Source: Hypholoma sublateritium FD-334 SS-4
Taxonomy: Eukaryota > Basidiomycota > Agaricomycetes > Agaricales > Strophariaceae
DNA length: 64,000 nt
Direction of reading: 5' to 3'
NCBI GenBank assembly: GCA_000827495.1
Contig: KN817543.1
Location: forward strand, 242,674-306,673
The notes under the pieces were generated by a model. The model was given only the letters and a program-made list of their open reading frames with translations, made no database searches and was not told the DNA's origin. Below, one piece after another: positions 20,966 through 33,433 of the stretch (its first letter is position 1; each line of letters begins with the position of its first letter). Position numbers and translations under genes: made by a program.

Positions 20966-23900
20966 CTCATTTTTCGATTTCGTCATTTAAAGTGAGGCTC
21001 CATGTTCACGGAAATCAATAACATGATACATCTCTTCAATCGTTTGTCCGCTCCGGCTGCCGGGCCTCGGCCGCGCTGTGTGGCACGTATCCGCACCCAC
21101 ATCAAATATACAAGATGCACACCACATACGAGTCCACACATCGCGTCGTTCGTCAAGTGCGTTGGACACCTTCTAGCTGAGGCGGCTCGCAAATCCGGTA
21201 CAGGGACGCGCACGGGCCTTGCGCAGCGGCCCAGCCTGCGCTTGTCGGCCCTCTGGTAGGCATCCGTGCCAAGCGCGTTGCCGCGCATCTGTGCGCTCAG
21301 TCAATATTCGACTTCGTCGTCCGCGGGCAGGGACAAATTCCAATCGGCCGTAACCACCTTCGCAGCGTTGTGAGCGGTGCCCCTGATTATGCGGGTGTCA
21401 CCGACATGAGGCACGACGTACACACCGGCGGTGTAGTGGTCCGTGAAATGCGCGCCGGATATAAGGTACGTCAGCTGACAGCGGGCGCGCGGAATCTGGA
21501 TAGAAATTGACGGCGTACATAGCATACAAATAGGCCGCCAACGCTATGTGCTCTCCGGGGGATGCGCGGAGCACTACCGGAGAGGCTGATACGGCGTCTG
21601 TGCAGGCTACCACGATGCTTGTGTGGGCTCCATCCCTTCATCTCTCCAGACTCACCCTCTTGCCAGAGCGCGTACGACGAACTGCAGTTTTCCAGATTCC
21701 AGAATACCACGTATTCACCGAACCAGGCCGCTTCGCTTCAACAAGTCATCAGCACCCTCTAGAGGCTAGGGCATATACAGATACATAGCGTGCTCAAACT
21801 TCGACGCGCTTGATTTGCACTTTAACGATAAGGTCCATAGAGAATACGATCCTTTTCGCTGAACAATCGCCATGTGCGGCTGCGCCTTGCAGGCATATTG
21901 TAAATCGCGATTATATACACAGCAAGAAGCAATTCACTGCGTGCAACCGGGTAAATGGCGTAAACGCTTTCTGCAGCAATGCATTAATTACACTGATGAG
22001 CCTGTGCAATCCTACGAAGTCCATTAATTCCGGCCGCCCTTGCCGCTTTCCCGCGTTTCGTCGACTTATGTATGGTTGTATCGCGCCAAACGCTCCACAA
22101 GCGCCGCGTTTCCAGGGGACAGCGTTTCACGACATTCTCCGGAACATCCTCCTGGTATCTCAATGCCACTCATTCGCTCACATCTGCGGCTCGCATTGTT
22201 ATACATAAGAGCGCAACAATTTGACCCATCCATGTATCTTAGGCGCCCGTATACGATAACACCCCACTTCCTCGCTGTGGAGACCGAGACGGTCGAGCTG
22301 CCAAGCGCACGCCGAAGTTGTTGGAACCTAAGTACTTGATGGTATGTATAAATATTATCAGGAGTTGGGCGATGGCGCGCTCAGCGCAGCCGGTAGTGCG
22401 TCGTCGCTCACGGGTTCGCCATACACACCATGAACTCTTGCACAGACCCGGTGTGTGGGCGTAGGCGCCGGCGAGGTGCTTGGTCGGAGCTGATGCCCAT
22501 GTCCGCGAGCTACTCTAGCTCTGCACCGGAGTGTAAGAGGAAAGTGGTCAGGGCGTACAGAAGCAAGAGGCGCGCATTGCGCGCATCGTCGACGGCACGG
22601 TGTGAGCGAGGAGAGATATCACGCATACGCGTGTGAGGTCGGACACCCCACGGTGGACGCCGCCCGCGAGGGACGTCAACTAGGTTCGAGTTTCAACCAG
22701 AGCGCGGTGGTTACCTCAGCGTAGTTCACGCAGGGCCAGCGCAAGGACAAGCGCCGAGAAGAGGAGGTAGTGCCCTACTTGGAATTCTTGCGCCGCGCCG
22801 CCGCTCACCATGTACGCCGCCATTTCATGTGTATGAGTTGCGTGGAAATGCGCACCGAGCGCGATGTCCACCTCGGTGAGGTACTCTATCAGCCGCATCT
22901 CATGCATAGCCGTCTATTTGGCGCCGGCGTCTATCAAGCGCCCCCCGCCCACGATTGCGGCATCCCCGCGAACGCGCCACCAACACACGCAACTACGTGC
23001 AGCACCACATCAAATAATTTATCCATCCAACATTTGCCTCTTGTTCTGGCCCTAATATACCCCAAAATGTATCGCTTCTTTTCTCCAGAATGGTTCAAAT
23101 CTAGTGCGGGCCTTGCATCCCGGTGATGAGCGTGCTCACGCTGTCCACGAAATTCGACCCAGACATTATGTCCGCGCACATCGCCGCACTCCCAGGACTC
23201 GCCGACGCGTCGCCCGGACGCTGTTCCACACGTTTCCAGCAGTTTACACCCCATTTAATGACATGTTTACATTACATGTGCCCTCAGCCAATATCCTACC
23301 CTGTCAATTTTGCAGCGCGCTTAGCGGTTCGTATCGTTAGTCACGCTGTTATATTTAGGCGCTCGTACGCGCGGAAACGCACTGCCTCTTCATTTTAAAT
23401 ATTACTCTTACATTTTATCTCGGATTTACTAATACTCTGCTACCTATGCTCTTTATTTTGTTCTTTACGTACATTATTCACAAACAAGCTACAGTTATAT
23501 ACAATATCGTCTCCGCCTCTCGTCTTCGCTCGCGCCCTCTTGAATATATTGTCTTCAATGTATTATCGCCGCCGCAAAGTAGTTTGAAACTGACGCCGTA
23601 GCCTCTTACACTCTATTGATTTCGGTTCCCGGTTGGCTACTACAGTAGCATGTTCTCGAAAAACAATCGCAGCGGCCCATAAGTACTCTGAGAACGCAAC
23701 TACGCTGAAACGAGCGCTCTCAGAAGCCAATGAAATGCTCTATAGATTGTGGCCGAAGTGGAAGTCCCTCCGAGTCAGCACGATGTGCTTTCCAGCGGAA
23801 CGCTCCGGCAATATCCTCCGGTCGATATTAATATGCCATTAGGCCGTATTACTACCTATTACTACCTCCGAAGTCACCTATCATACATCAAAACATCCCG

Positions 23901-24046
23901 GGTGCTAAGCGCTGTGGGTGAAACCGTCGAAATAGCGTGTCCAAGCCACCGGTGGTGAGCGCCTGCGCATCTCAAAAATAATACTAAAGGCTGAAAGCTA
24001 GCGACGATTGATCTGATCATACTCAGGCTCTTTCTTTCTGCTCGTG
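20966..24046. other. 3-kb stretch without an assignable gene
   Basis: Open frames up to 130 codons occur on both strands. One minus-strand frame ending at 21301 (GVYVVPHVGDTRIIRGTAHN, then DWNLSLPADDEVEY) and another near 22716-22907 look protein-like but cannot be linked to a spliced gene or a known family. I regard this as decayed genic sequence of unknown origin. 23390-23590 is AT-rich and empty. Confidence 0.4.
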
Positions 24047-24781
24047 ATGCCCCAACAGCCAGTGCGCACCGCCGTGAAACCCAGTGGGGACTGTGGAATC
24101 ACTCTCCCGCTTAAGCTTACTCGATGGGCCAATTCTGCATTCCCTCGGCCTCACATCGACTCCGTAAGCCACCTCCGGGATCGATCTTCTTGTCACTCAA
24201 TAGCACTTATTTTGCTTTTCCGATCAGGAATGGCTTGCAGAGTGCTACCATTGGGTCAGCACTGCAAAAAAAACGAGTGATTACAGTAGAATAGATTACG
24301 TGCAAGTGGTTGTCGCCACCGAAGAGCAAATTCTCGGATCGGATCTAGCAGACTCAACAGTCCGTGGCACAGGCTTTGGGCCTGAAATCTCACAGGTATC
24401 TGAAGGATACCTGCAAGGCCCCCCCATTCTGGTCCAAGTCATAGCATTCACTGAAGCTGTTCGACCCCATAAACCTCGAGCATTCAATTTGAAACTTTCG
24501 GACGGAGACAAGGTTATTAATGCCTTCGCGATTGCTGCAATTTCGCCAAGCCAGAGTTTAAATTTTGAGGATATGCAGCTCGGCTTCAAAGTAAGCTCAG
24601 CATCAGTATCCTAATGAGTACTACTTCACAGAATATATACAAGCAGATGATTCTTCGTAACCCCCTGCAGAGAAATGGCGTATTTATCCTTGAAGGACAC
24701 GCTGTTACTTTATTGGGAGGCAGCTGCGGCAGCATGGAACAGGAACAGGTTGTTCTCCGAACAAAAAGACGCGGCCATTGA
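24047..24781 (+). CDS. RMI1: RecQ-mediated genome instability protein 1 (Rmi1), 3 exons, intact
   Basis: Exons 24047-24163, 24228-24590, 24632-24781 (630 nt, 209 aa), all junctions in phase 0; the second intron is only 41 bp and holds CTAAT. Rmi1 is the OB-fold partner of topoisomerase III and the RecQ helicase (Sgs1/BLM) that dissolves double Holliday junctions. Seen: the N-terminal helical part WANSAFPRPHIDSEWLAECY, then EEQILGSDLADSTVRGTGF, LQGPPILVQVIAFTEA, FNLKLSDGDKVINAF and C-terminal LQLGFKNIY...ILEGHAVTLLGG, the conserved DUF1767 plus OB1 order. Length matches yeast Rmi1 (short form, without the metazoan C-terminal OB2). ATG 24047 is the first in frame. It stands alone on its strand between decayed DNA and a myosin pseudogene. 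Confidence 0.85.
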
Positions 24782-25079
24782 TCAGCCGCATCCCACAGCT
24801 GCTGTAGCTTTTAATCTTTGTAGAAGTACCATGGTGATGGGTTTAAATTATGAGTGAAACTCTCCAAGAGCGGACTCAGCTGTGCTCCAGTGCATTCAGC
24901 CGTATTCGTGGCAGCAAGAACTGACGACGTCAGCGATCTCCATTTCCACACGATCCTTCTCTTTTTTTTTTTACATGCGCCGCTGTTGTACTCTTCGTTG
25001 TCGTGCTCGTGCTCCGAACGGAGGCTCCGTCTCTCTTCCCACAGCCGACTAAAGGTGTCCCGTGGCGATTGGAGCTCTA
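24782..25079. other. Short intergenic, T-rich run
   Basis: Contains a poly-T/C tract near 24955-24975. No gene seen. Confidence 0.4.
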
Positions 25080-27470
25080 TCTAGACGTGTCAACAACGAG
25101 CATGGTCATATTGAGCAGTAGAACCGCACCTTCACACAATTGCGCCAACTCAGCTGTGCGCCGAAGATAATCAACGGATATGTCAGGAGATTCAGATGAC
25201 AGAAGACATACCCTGATATATCTTGCCCGTCTGGTCCATGGTGAAGTCGCGCTCGACGAGGACTTTTTGATGCTGGTCTCGCTCGTCTGGCTGGTTTGTT
25301 TCTGATGACTCACAGGGCCCTTTCGTTTTAATTCGAGGAGCTGGAGCTGCTGCTTTGGTCGCTGTAACTTGACGATCGGAGTTCCGCGACAACTGGGTGC
25401 CTTTGTCGGCTCGAATTCCAAATTTCGCAGCGTTGAGTGCCTTTCGACTGGGTGTCGAGTGATCGGAAAGCAGGCACAGCTCGTTTGCACCATGGAGTCG
25501 AGGGTTCCGTAGACGCACGGAAAGCTCTTTCTGCAGGGAGTCTTCTGCGCACTGGAATTTACGGAGCAGTCGGGAATAATCAGCCGGGCTACTTGCAAGT
25601 GCCGGATTTCAGCGCGCTGGCACCTGATCGTCTTTGCAGCAGAAGTCTTGCCCATCTCAGCCCCATCAATGGCCAATCTCGCCACTCTTCCACAACTCTA
25701 GCGTTACGCTGGATTGTAAGAATTTCCTCTGCTCGGCTCAAAATCCTCCGCAGCTGCCTTCGGGTCGTCCACATCCGTGGCGCTGCCTGTAGCCTAGAGA
25801 AAATGCGAAATAAAAGCACATCCCTATGCTCCTCGAGTTCTTCCAGTACACCGGCCTTGAAGAAGATGTTTGTCCGGAGTTTGCTGTCGTCAAGTTCCAG
25901 GCCGATGACCATGCGGCGACAGGCTTCGCGTCCGTCCATGTATCCCTTTGGTAGCACGCTAGGTGTTAGGATCCCATATAGCTGGTGAAATCCAACAAAC
26001 GGCAGTCGATTGGGATAGTAGCTAAGGGCCGCCCTCATGCCTTCCAGAACACCGCTGCAACGCAGCTGATCCAGCACCAGCGGAACGTCCATCTATCCAG
26101 GCTTTTCGAGTTGTCCGGAACGATACAGCGCACGAAATAGGACTGCATAGGCCTGAGTTACAGCGTCAAACTATTCATAGTGACGTTGCGCATCATTGCG
26201 AATGGCACCCCTCCTCATCTCCCGTTCGTTTCCCATAGAGAGCACACCATGAGCAGTACTTGCGGTTGGCAACGTAAAGTTCACTTGGCGTGGCAAGCAC
26301 GCGAGCCAGGTTGTTGTTTATTCGACTCTCGCGGCATAGTGTTGGACAACGTCGCAATGCAGGATGGCTCATACTTCGTTCGGCCCGGGTATTCCGGCTC
26401 ATCGTCGTTAGATGGACTAGCCTATATCGCATGAAGTTTGCCGGCGAATGCAGGATTGGCGGGCTTGGGTATGATGTATTCTTCGCTGAGACAGCTGAGA
26501 ATACCAATCGCATTGCCACTGCGTTCGATAGGATCGGTGGTAGGTTGCAGGTCAAGTCCAAGTTTGGCGTAGTTTCATTGGATTTTTTCCCGTCCGCATT
26601 CCTCTTGTTCAGGAACAAACATGGTATGGTTGAAAATTTGCCGAAGTTCTCGTTTGTACAATTGATTGGCAGCTGTTCATATCCGTTTACGTCGAAGTTC
26701 TCGAAACCTGCTATATCAAGGATACCAATGAATGTCGCTTTCTCCAGATGCAAAATTAGGCTATGATCGCATAAAAGGAACCACCATACGTACCTTTCAG
26801 AGGCCCTCCTCCAGCTACCAGCAGGTAGAAAACATGGGGCTTCGTTCGGCTTCGCTGCGATAGACAGTGCGGCTCTTTTCCAGCAAGTACCAACCAGCGT
26901 TAGCCCAGCAAGGCTACCATCAGGAGTGAGCATGTTTCGAACGGATTTGCCAAATCAGCTGGAGCTGTTGCTACGCTGGGGTTTGTGCATTACCGAAGGC
27001 CACTAGGAGAGGCTTTACTTGCAGAAATTGCCGCTCCAATTGACCTAGACGGCCTTTTGCCGTAAGATGGGCGGAATTTCCGGTCATGGAGGGAGACGCG
27101 GCGTAGCGTTTGCGAATCGACCGACTGCGGGGCAGGCAAGTCGAGGGTATGGTAGCGAGGGCATTCGATCGCGAATAGGACTGCGTCGTTGGACGGTGCA
27201 CATCGGCTGCAATCGCGGCTAAGCGCCGGGTGAGCTTCTTGGTACTTGCTGTCTTTCCAGCCCTGATTCTCCTTTGGCGCGTGTCAGAAAGGGCGCTTAG
27301 ATGAATGGCTCAGATCTCACGTAGTGAATATACGCTGGTTTTCACCCTCGTCGCCCATGTTAGCCCAGGCGCGTTCCGCAACAGCAAACACACGGGGAGA
27401 GTTCTCGTAGCGGAGCTTTCCTACTGCTAGATTATTGCGTCAGAGTAAAGCGGTGCTTTCTTCTTCCTTT
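25080..27470 (-). pseudogene. Class II myosin heavy chain, decayed
   Basis: Myosin II is the actin motor of the cytokinetic ring. Going from 27470 down on the minus strand: PLYSDAII, FAVAERAWANMGDEGENQ, a P-loop region, GRLGQLERQFLQVKPLL then AFGNAQT, the switch I region, LTPDGSLAGL, the switch II/relay block IGILDIAGFENFDVNGYEQ, then VPLVLDQLRCSGVLEGMR, FVGFHQLYGILTPSVLPKGY, FFKAGVLEELEEHRD and IQ-like LRRILSRAEEI (25589-26092). A charged, Gln/Ser-rich stretch down to 25080 could be neck or start of tail. Lesions: a one-base deletion in the P-loop (near 27258), a CGA-to-TGA stop in switch I (26955-26957), and several missing segments between blocks. The long coiled-coil tail is absent. It is a clear pseudogene of a normally conserved gene. 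Confidence 0.85.
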
Positions 27471-27499
27471 CCTCAAGCAGCTCCCTTCTATGTTTCCTA

Positions 27500-28070
27500 G
27501 GCACAATTGTCGGCGTCTCCTTGTGCCAGACATCTTCCCACCAAGGGACCACGAACGCAGCCTTCGGAGCAGGGGCGCAGGTGGATTTGTCTTCGGCTAG
27601 TTGGGCGAGATTGGTCTGTGGACAATTTTAAGACCAGACGGGCCCCCCACGCCGTCAGCCTACGGCTCGCATTTTCGTACACTCGAGCCCACCGTAGAGC
27701 TACGTGGTCCCTGATGAGGATGATCCGTTCGCCTTCAATGAATGGCTGGGATTTGACCAATGCTTCCTTGCTGCCTAATGCCCACGTTCCATAGCGCTAG
27801 TGTGTATACCTTCTTTCCGCCAGTTTGGGGGATCGGCTCCAATAGGCTCTGACGCAGTCCACATGCGCCTCCGTCTCGTCGAAAGAAGAAGCCACGCATA
27901 GGGCGAGTTTGCAGTTTCTCGTAGTAGGACGGCGTACAAGAGAGGGATAAGGGCACCCTCATTCCGCGGCGTAGGCTTCAGCTTCAAAGCTGACGATAGC
28001 GCTATCCGTAGCGTCCAGGTAGAGAATGGCGGTTGGCCGGATGAACAGAAGAGTTGGTTTGGCGTCATGG
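27500..28070 (-). mobile_element. Ty3/gypsy retrotransposon relic (RNase H region)
   Basis: Minus-strand fragments in shifting frames read YLDATDSAI, LAERRYT, then EGERIILIRDHVALRWARVY, ENASRRLTAWGAR and (shifted) KIVHRP. This is the reverse-transcriptase/RNase H boundary and RNase H of basidiomycete Ty3/gypsy elements, where ITDHxALxW and IVHRPG are typical. Stops and frameshifts abound. No LTRs or protease/integrase found nearby. Confidence 0.7.
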
Positions 28071-28988
28071 TGTCGGGTCAACCGTGACGCGTGATATCCA
28101 ATTCAATGATGGCTAGGCGAAGTCGGACCAAATGAAAGACGGTACAAGGCTCGTCGTCTGACTAACACGATTCCTATCACTCCTAATAGAGATTGTTTTA
28201 CACGCTCATCTATTGCTGAGCGATAGCACGATTCTCCAGCTGCCTGAAGGATGGCCCTGGACCAGATATCTGCGAAGCTATAGAGCAGCATCAAACTCAT
28301 TAATGTTATAGGATCGCTGTTCAAGGTGGAGCTAGAAAGAGCACCCCTTACTTACTACTCTGAATCTGTAAGAAGGGACGCCTAGAAGGACCAGGGCCTT
28401 TCGATCAACCAGGGAACACTCCAGGCATTACTCCTAGTATCTCTAGTCTAAGGTTTGTCTAGCTCAGCGGGGAGCGGTATTCAGGCACTCTGCCGCTTCA
28501 CCAGAACGAGGCGGCTTCGTTCCCGAAAGGCAGTTGTTGAACGCAGTCGACAGTTCATACGAAGGTTTACCGGCCGGATTGCCTAAGACGTTTATCCGCG
28601 CCCAGCGTCTGATAGCGCATCAATTCAGGGCACTGCCACCCAAAAGCGCGCGGCCGGAAAAGGTGAGCGGCATTTCTTGCGATGATCTTTTGATGATTTT
28701 GGTAGGGACACCTTGGGTTATAACATGCGCGAACAAGAGATACCGGGCCCCGAGCGCGCGCCGCGCTTAGAATTTGATAGAAATTGAATCCTCATACATA
28801 CTTCAAGTTTAGCCCTAGCCAAACCTGAGCGCTCCTGTTGCTGATAAGCATGCCAAAATCGGTGAAAATTTGCGACGTGGGGTAAGTAGTCTCCTTCGCA
28901 GACCAGATACTAAGCAGATGACCCTGGTCGATCGGCAGTCAATCTGTTGCTATAGAATTGGGCAAGAATTGGGATAATATAAAGATCT
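28071..28988. other. No gene recognised
   Basis: Lies between the Ty3 relic and the Plavaka coding end. Small frames only. The left terminal repeat of Plavaka should fall here but I could not locate one by eye. Confidence 0.35.
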
Positions 28989-31900
28989 TTAATCTGAGTA
29001 ATATGTGTCATATAGCTCATCTGATTCCTCTTCATTGGAATCGAATCGGCACTCATCGGAGCAGTCGCCTGAAGCTGAGCCTGACTCTTCACCTGCTTCG
29101 CTATTGTAAGCTGCGTCTTCATCCTCTGGATCGAGGCCATGCGGCTGAGATGCGCCCGGGCCATCGTGTTCATCGTCCATATGATAAACGTCAGCAGCAG
29201 CCTGCGCAGACTTGGAGTGATCAGACTCTGGTGGCTCCTCTTCATCAGCTTCAGCACCAGCCGTAGTAGAGTGATCAGACTCTGGTCGTTCCTCTTCCTC
29301 GGCTTCAGAATCCTCAACGGACTGAGAGTGTGTCGAGTTTTCTTGTTGAGAAGGATTTCTCGGACCATGAGAGTACGTATGGCCGATACCCAGGCCCCAG
29401 TGATACCGCATGACCATATCACGATCCGCAAACCTCAAGTAATCTAAGTAAAGGGGGATGAATGACGGATAGAAAATAACATACCTATTTACATAGTAAC
29501 CGCTCCAGTCATCTTCATCCCTTGACATCTTTGAAAGGCCAACTCCATCTGAGTGACTTTTCCCCAAAGAAAACATCGGAATCAGATGACAGCTTCTAAG
29601 AACAAGAGCAGGGTCTACAAAGCTAAATGAGCCACCGTTTGCCATTGGCGGAAAGGAAAGGCGATCAATGCGTAAGGAGGACAGCCCATGACGGCGACGT
29701 CTACTGCCCCCAGCTGGTGCAACGATGAGCTGAAGCCAACGGACGTGCAGGAAATCAAAACGCATGGCCTCATACCCCTTCATACCTGGGCCAGTGTAAA
29801 CCACGTTGACGTGGTATATTCTGATTACACGACCATAGAGGAAAGGATGAGTGGTCGCTGTATTGATGCAATTTTCTTCCTTGGATGCAGGATTGGAGAG
29901 TAGCATGATGTCGCAATGCGACGTTCTTGGGTTTATGATATCCTCTGACCGCCGAACATCGTAGATTGTGTGATAGAAGCGTGCTAATTTATGCTGATAG
30001 ACGCGGTTGTCCTTGACAATCACGGTCGTTGATGAAATGCCTGTACCACCAGCATCAAGAGTTTTAGCATCGACTTGAATCCGTGCGTGAATTCGGGGTA
30101 AGAGATGCTCTTTCAGATCTTGCATAAAATCCTATAATCGATATTCAGCATCGTGCATGCCACCACAGTATGATGAAGCTGAGGAAATGATTTGACACAC
30201 CTTAGCTGCGGGGTCATGGCGCCTCTCTTCAGCAAGGACTCGAAGGTTGAGAGGATGATTCTGAGTTTTTCCAATATGATATTCAGAAGCCCAGGACTCT
30301 GGTCCTTTCTCATGTATTAGTGCCTCACGAATCCCGTTACTGTTATTTAACTTTTGGCGGATTTTCCTTATACGGGCTTGACGTCGTTCAATATTGCCCA
30401 TTTGTTTTTCAAAATCCTTGCGGTTTGTTCTTAGATAGCGTGATTTCGGAGAGCGATGCTCAAGTTCGATCTAGTTTGATTTGGGTTTGAATCAGATGAA
30501 AAGGGCGCAGAAATGAACAGGTTTGGATTCACCGATTCGGTTGAGTATGAATCAACAGTTCCATTTCGCCTAATGGATTCGACATAGTCACCCAGCGAAT
30601 GATCCTTGTATGTGTTGAGATTGAGCGTCTTCCGCAGTCTGCCCGTTGCCTTTCTTGGTTCTGGAGTAGGCACGTCCTCAACTGCAGAGGCTGCACTCAT
30701 TGGTACTGCGGCTTCGGGTTTAGAACCTGACTTATTGGTTGAGATTTTGTTAGCTGTTTTTCGTATCCGAGCGCTCATTTCACGCTTTAGCTCTCGTGTG
30801 TCATAGGCTGCGCAGGTATTCTTCTGAAAGTCTCGTAATACTTCCCCGAGGCAGTCGGTGGCTGATTCTAGAACATCGAGTGATAGATCTGTATGCTGTC
30901 GTAGTTTAGCTAGAGCATGCCAGTTGGCAAGTGCAAAAAGGACATCCATTAATTTGCAGTTATCCGATTCGGTGGGTAAAAGGCCGTCAAAAACCGGGAT
31001 GGAACACTGTTTCAAATTAGACATATGAACAGGAAATGAAAGTAAAACCATCACCTGAAGGAGATTTTCGTAATCTCGCGCCCCCAATTTCTTCAATTCA
31101 GAGACATTGTTCGAAAATCTTCGAATGGAGTCGCGGCCAAAGGTAGGCACCTTGCGGTATCTTCGAATGAACTATGGTTGAGATAGGGGTACATTGAGGA
31201 AAAAAGTGGCTTATATACCTTCGATTCAGCTCGTCTATGGCACCTGGTATACATTCTAAAATCCGGAGCAGATGAATAAATACCTTTTTCCACACCCCAA
31301 GCTCAAATTCGTGCATGAAATCCACCAGAAATATTGAGAAAAAGTTGAATCCAAGACGAGAAAGTCTTTGTGAGAATGCATTCTTCGTGAACACAGTTAA
31401 TTTACGTATGCATTGAATATAGAAGAAGGGCTGACCTCAGTTGGTACTAGGGATTTTGGTTGAAGGATGCATTGAACAAATATGCTATCAACCGTGCGGT
31501 TATTCTGGTAGATGATCTTGCGAGCACTTGATACGCTGGCCCGATGGCGTAGGCTGTCCACTCTTGCGAGACTTATTCGCTGCCTTTTATCCCGCTTGGT
31601 TCCTAGCCGATGGGTGTGTTTCTTTGGAATCAGACACCGAGGGCACGGACAGTCGCCCATGTTTCGAATAGTGGAAAGAAGAACTCTAGCGTGTTTTTTT
31701 TAGCAACTGGTGTGTTGAATAAAGCCTGCGACAGTAACGGCAATACGCACTTTTCAGGGTAATCGGCCGAATAGGAAAATATTCTGAGGTAAAATCGCCG
31801 TTTTATACCATCGCAACATTCTATGACGACGCCATGTTCGTATGCTTCCAAAAAATCATCTCCCAGAAGCTCTTTCCATTGAGCGTGAAGAAACTCTCGG

Positions 31901-33433
31901 TGGCAATGAGTCATAAAAGCTTCGCTGGGACCTTTGCCGCCTGAGTGTGTTGCCACAAAATCCTTGAACTCTGGTGGTATCTATTGGAGTATAAAACCTA
32001 TAAGAATCGCCATCCAACAAAGAATCTTTTGGGGAAATTCACCTTTCGAAAATATGCGATATGGTTACAGAGGTTACACGTAGGCCTACATCTACGATAC
32101 TTCGACTCATTTCCGAAGTACATGTAGCAGGGCCACAAAGCAGCAGTTCCAAATTGTGCGAGATGAGTGCTGTCTGAGCCGAACATTAGGCCAATCAACA
32201 CACGTGGCAGAGAACATCCAGGCTCTCCTGGCGCTCTCTGCAGTTCCTCGTGTGCTTCAAGAAATGCAGGAGACGTGTACAACTCGCCGTGGACCCTAGT
32301 TGTCTTTTTCTTTGGCATGTCTCTGCGTCTCCACCGTAGTTGATACGGCTCAAGATGGAAGTGTCGAAAGTCATGCTGATTCCGCATTTTTTCTCTCAGG
32401 ACAGACACGATGCTCCGATGGCAAAAAGGAGGAAACGTATACTGCCGGAGGCCAGGATTGGATGTGTTTCTGTGAAAAGGGATGGGTAAGGTTATTGCAG
32501 TCTCTGTCCACCCGGCATCTGGTTCATCAAACCACTTCTCTTCAGACTCTATAGTTTCTCCGAGGCGTTTGTTGAGGGAACCCCAGGGTATATTTTGGAG
32601 ATCAGCAGGGTTGAAGCTATCGGCGGACACGATGTTAATCAATTTTAAGAAACCCTCCTGCGTTTTTTGTACGCCATTATTCCAGTACCATTCTCCGAGC
32701 AGAAAGGCATTTTGATTTGGATATGGCGTGAATAGCGAAGTCGAAATGGCATCAGATTCAGATTTGCTGGGGTTGGATTCCTCCTTTGAAAGCTCCATGA
32801 TCTGCACTTCTGCATCGGGGTCGTGGGCGGGGAATGCTGTCGATAAATACTTTCGGAAAAGCCCAAAAGCATTGATCGGAGAGTTCAATATACGCAGTTG
32901 ATCGTCCGCAATAGGCGTATGCGATGGGGCGTTTGGCAGATGGAAAGATTCCGCAGGGGGTAAACTAGCCAGGGCGGCTGGCGGTTCGTTTTGATAGCGC
33001 TTGGGTGGCCGACGATTCTCCCTTCGCGGGCGTCGTTCTGCCAACGAAAGAGAGTCCTCATCTCTTGAGTCAACGTCTACGGCGTGGACAATCTCCTACA
33101 TATGCAATATGCGTTAGCATAGTTGATTTTTCGATCACAATGGGACGCCAAGAGGGTGGTACGCACTTGAGCAGCTGTGCCTGCTATGGTGTTAGTTGAC
33201 TGGCTAGGTTCGGCCAAAAAAAGTTGAGCTGGAATCATATCAAGACGGGCTTTTTTGCTTCTGTATTTTTCCTTGGCCGCTCCAAGTGCACTAGCCGTTC
33301 TTTTCTTTTGAAGCCGACAGCTACCAATGTGGTTGCTATAGGCATTTTGCCGGTCAAAGCTTCGACCGCAGGCTGCACAAATTAAGTTTTGAAATGCTTC
33401 AGGCGCAAAGCCAATCCCGAGTTCGTCGGACAT
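28989..33433 (-). CDS. Plavaka-type transposase (CMC/CACTA superfamily), 10 exons, intact
   Basis: Minus-strand exons: 33167-33433, 32043-33095, 31751-31980, 31436-31685, 31219-31382, 31055-31160, 30533-31006, 30201-30470, 29485-30131, 28989-29433. Sum 3906 nt (1301 aa) with phase kept at all nine introns (48-71 bp). N-terminus: zinc finger CAACGRSFDRQNAYSNHIGSC. Centre: MGDCPCPRCLIPKKHTHRLG, then VDFMHEFELGVWKKVFIHLL, VPTFGRDSIRRFSNNVSELK, NWHALAKLRQHTD. Then ELEHRSPKSRYLRTNRK, and a C-terminal region with NRVYQHKLARFYHTIYDVRR and an acidic tail rich in repeated (P)ESDHS. This is the layout of Plavaka transposases, abundant in Agaricomycetes. No stop or frameshift is present, so the element could encode active enzyme. 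Terminal repeats not identified. Confidence 0.88.
28989..33433 (-). mobile_element. Plavaka DNA transposon (coding part; ends not defined)
   Basis: Defined by the intact transposase. Plavaka belongs to the CMC group of cut-and-paste elements. Flanks 28700-28988 and 33434-33700 were scanned for inverted repeats without a convincing pair, so the element limits are open. Confidence 0.7.

Noticed and set aside
24954..24975. Poly-T tract as an RNA polymerase III terminator
   Set aside because: No Pol III gene or promoter boxes upstream.
27340..27470. A separate gene upstream of the myosin motor
   Set aside because: The frame reads FAVAERAWANMGDEGENQ, the normal myosin sequence just before the P-loop, so it belongs to the same pseudogene.
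28440..28520. tRNA-like string (AGCTCAGCGGGGAGCG)
   Set aside because: No acceptor stem pairing and no T-arm consensus at the right distance; no convincing tRNA found anywhere in the window.
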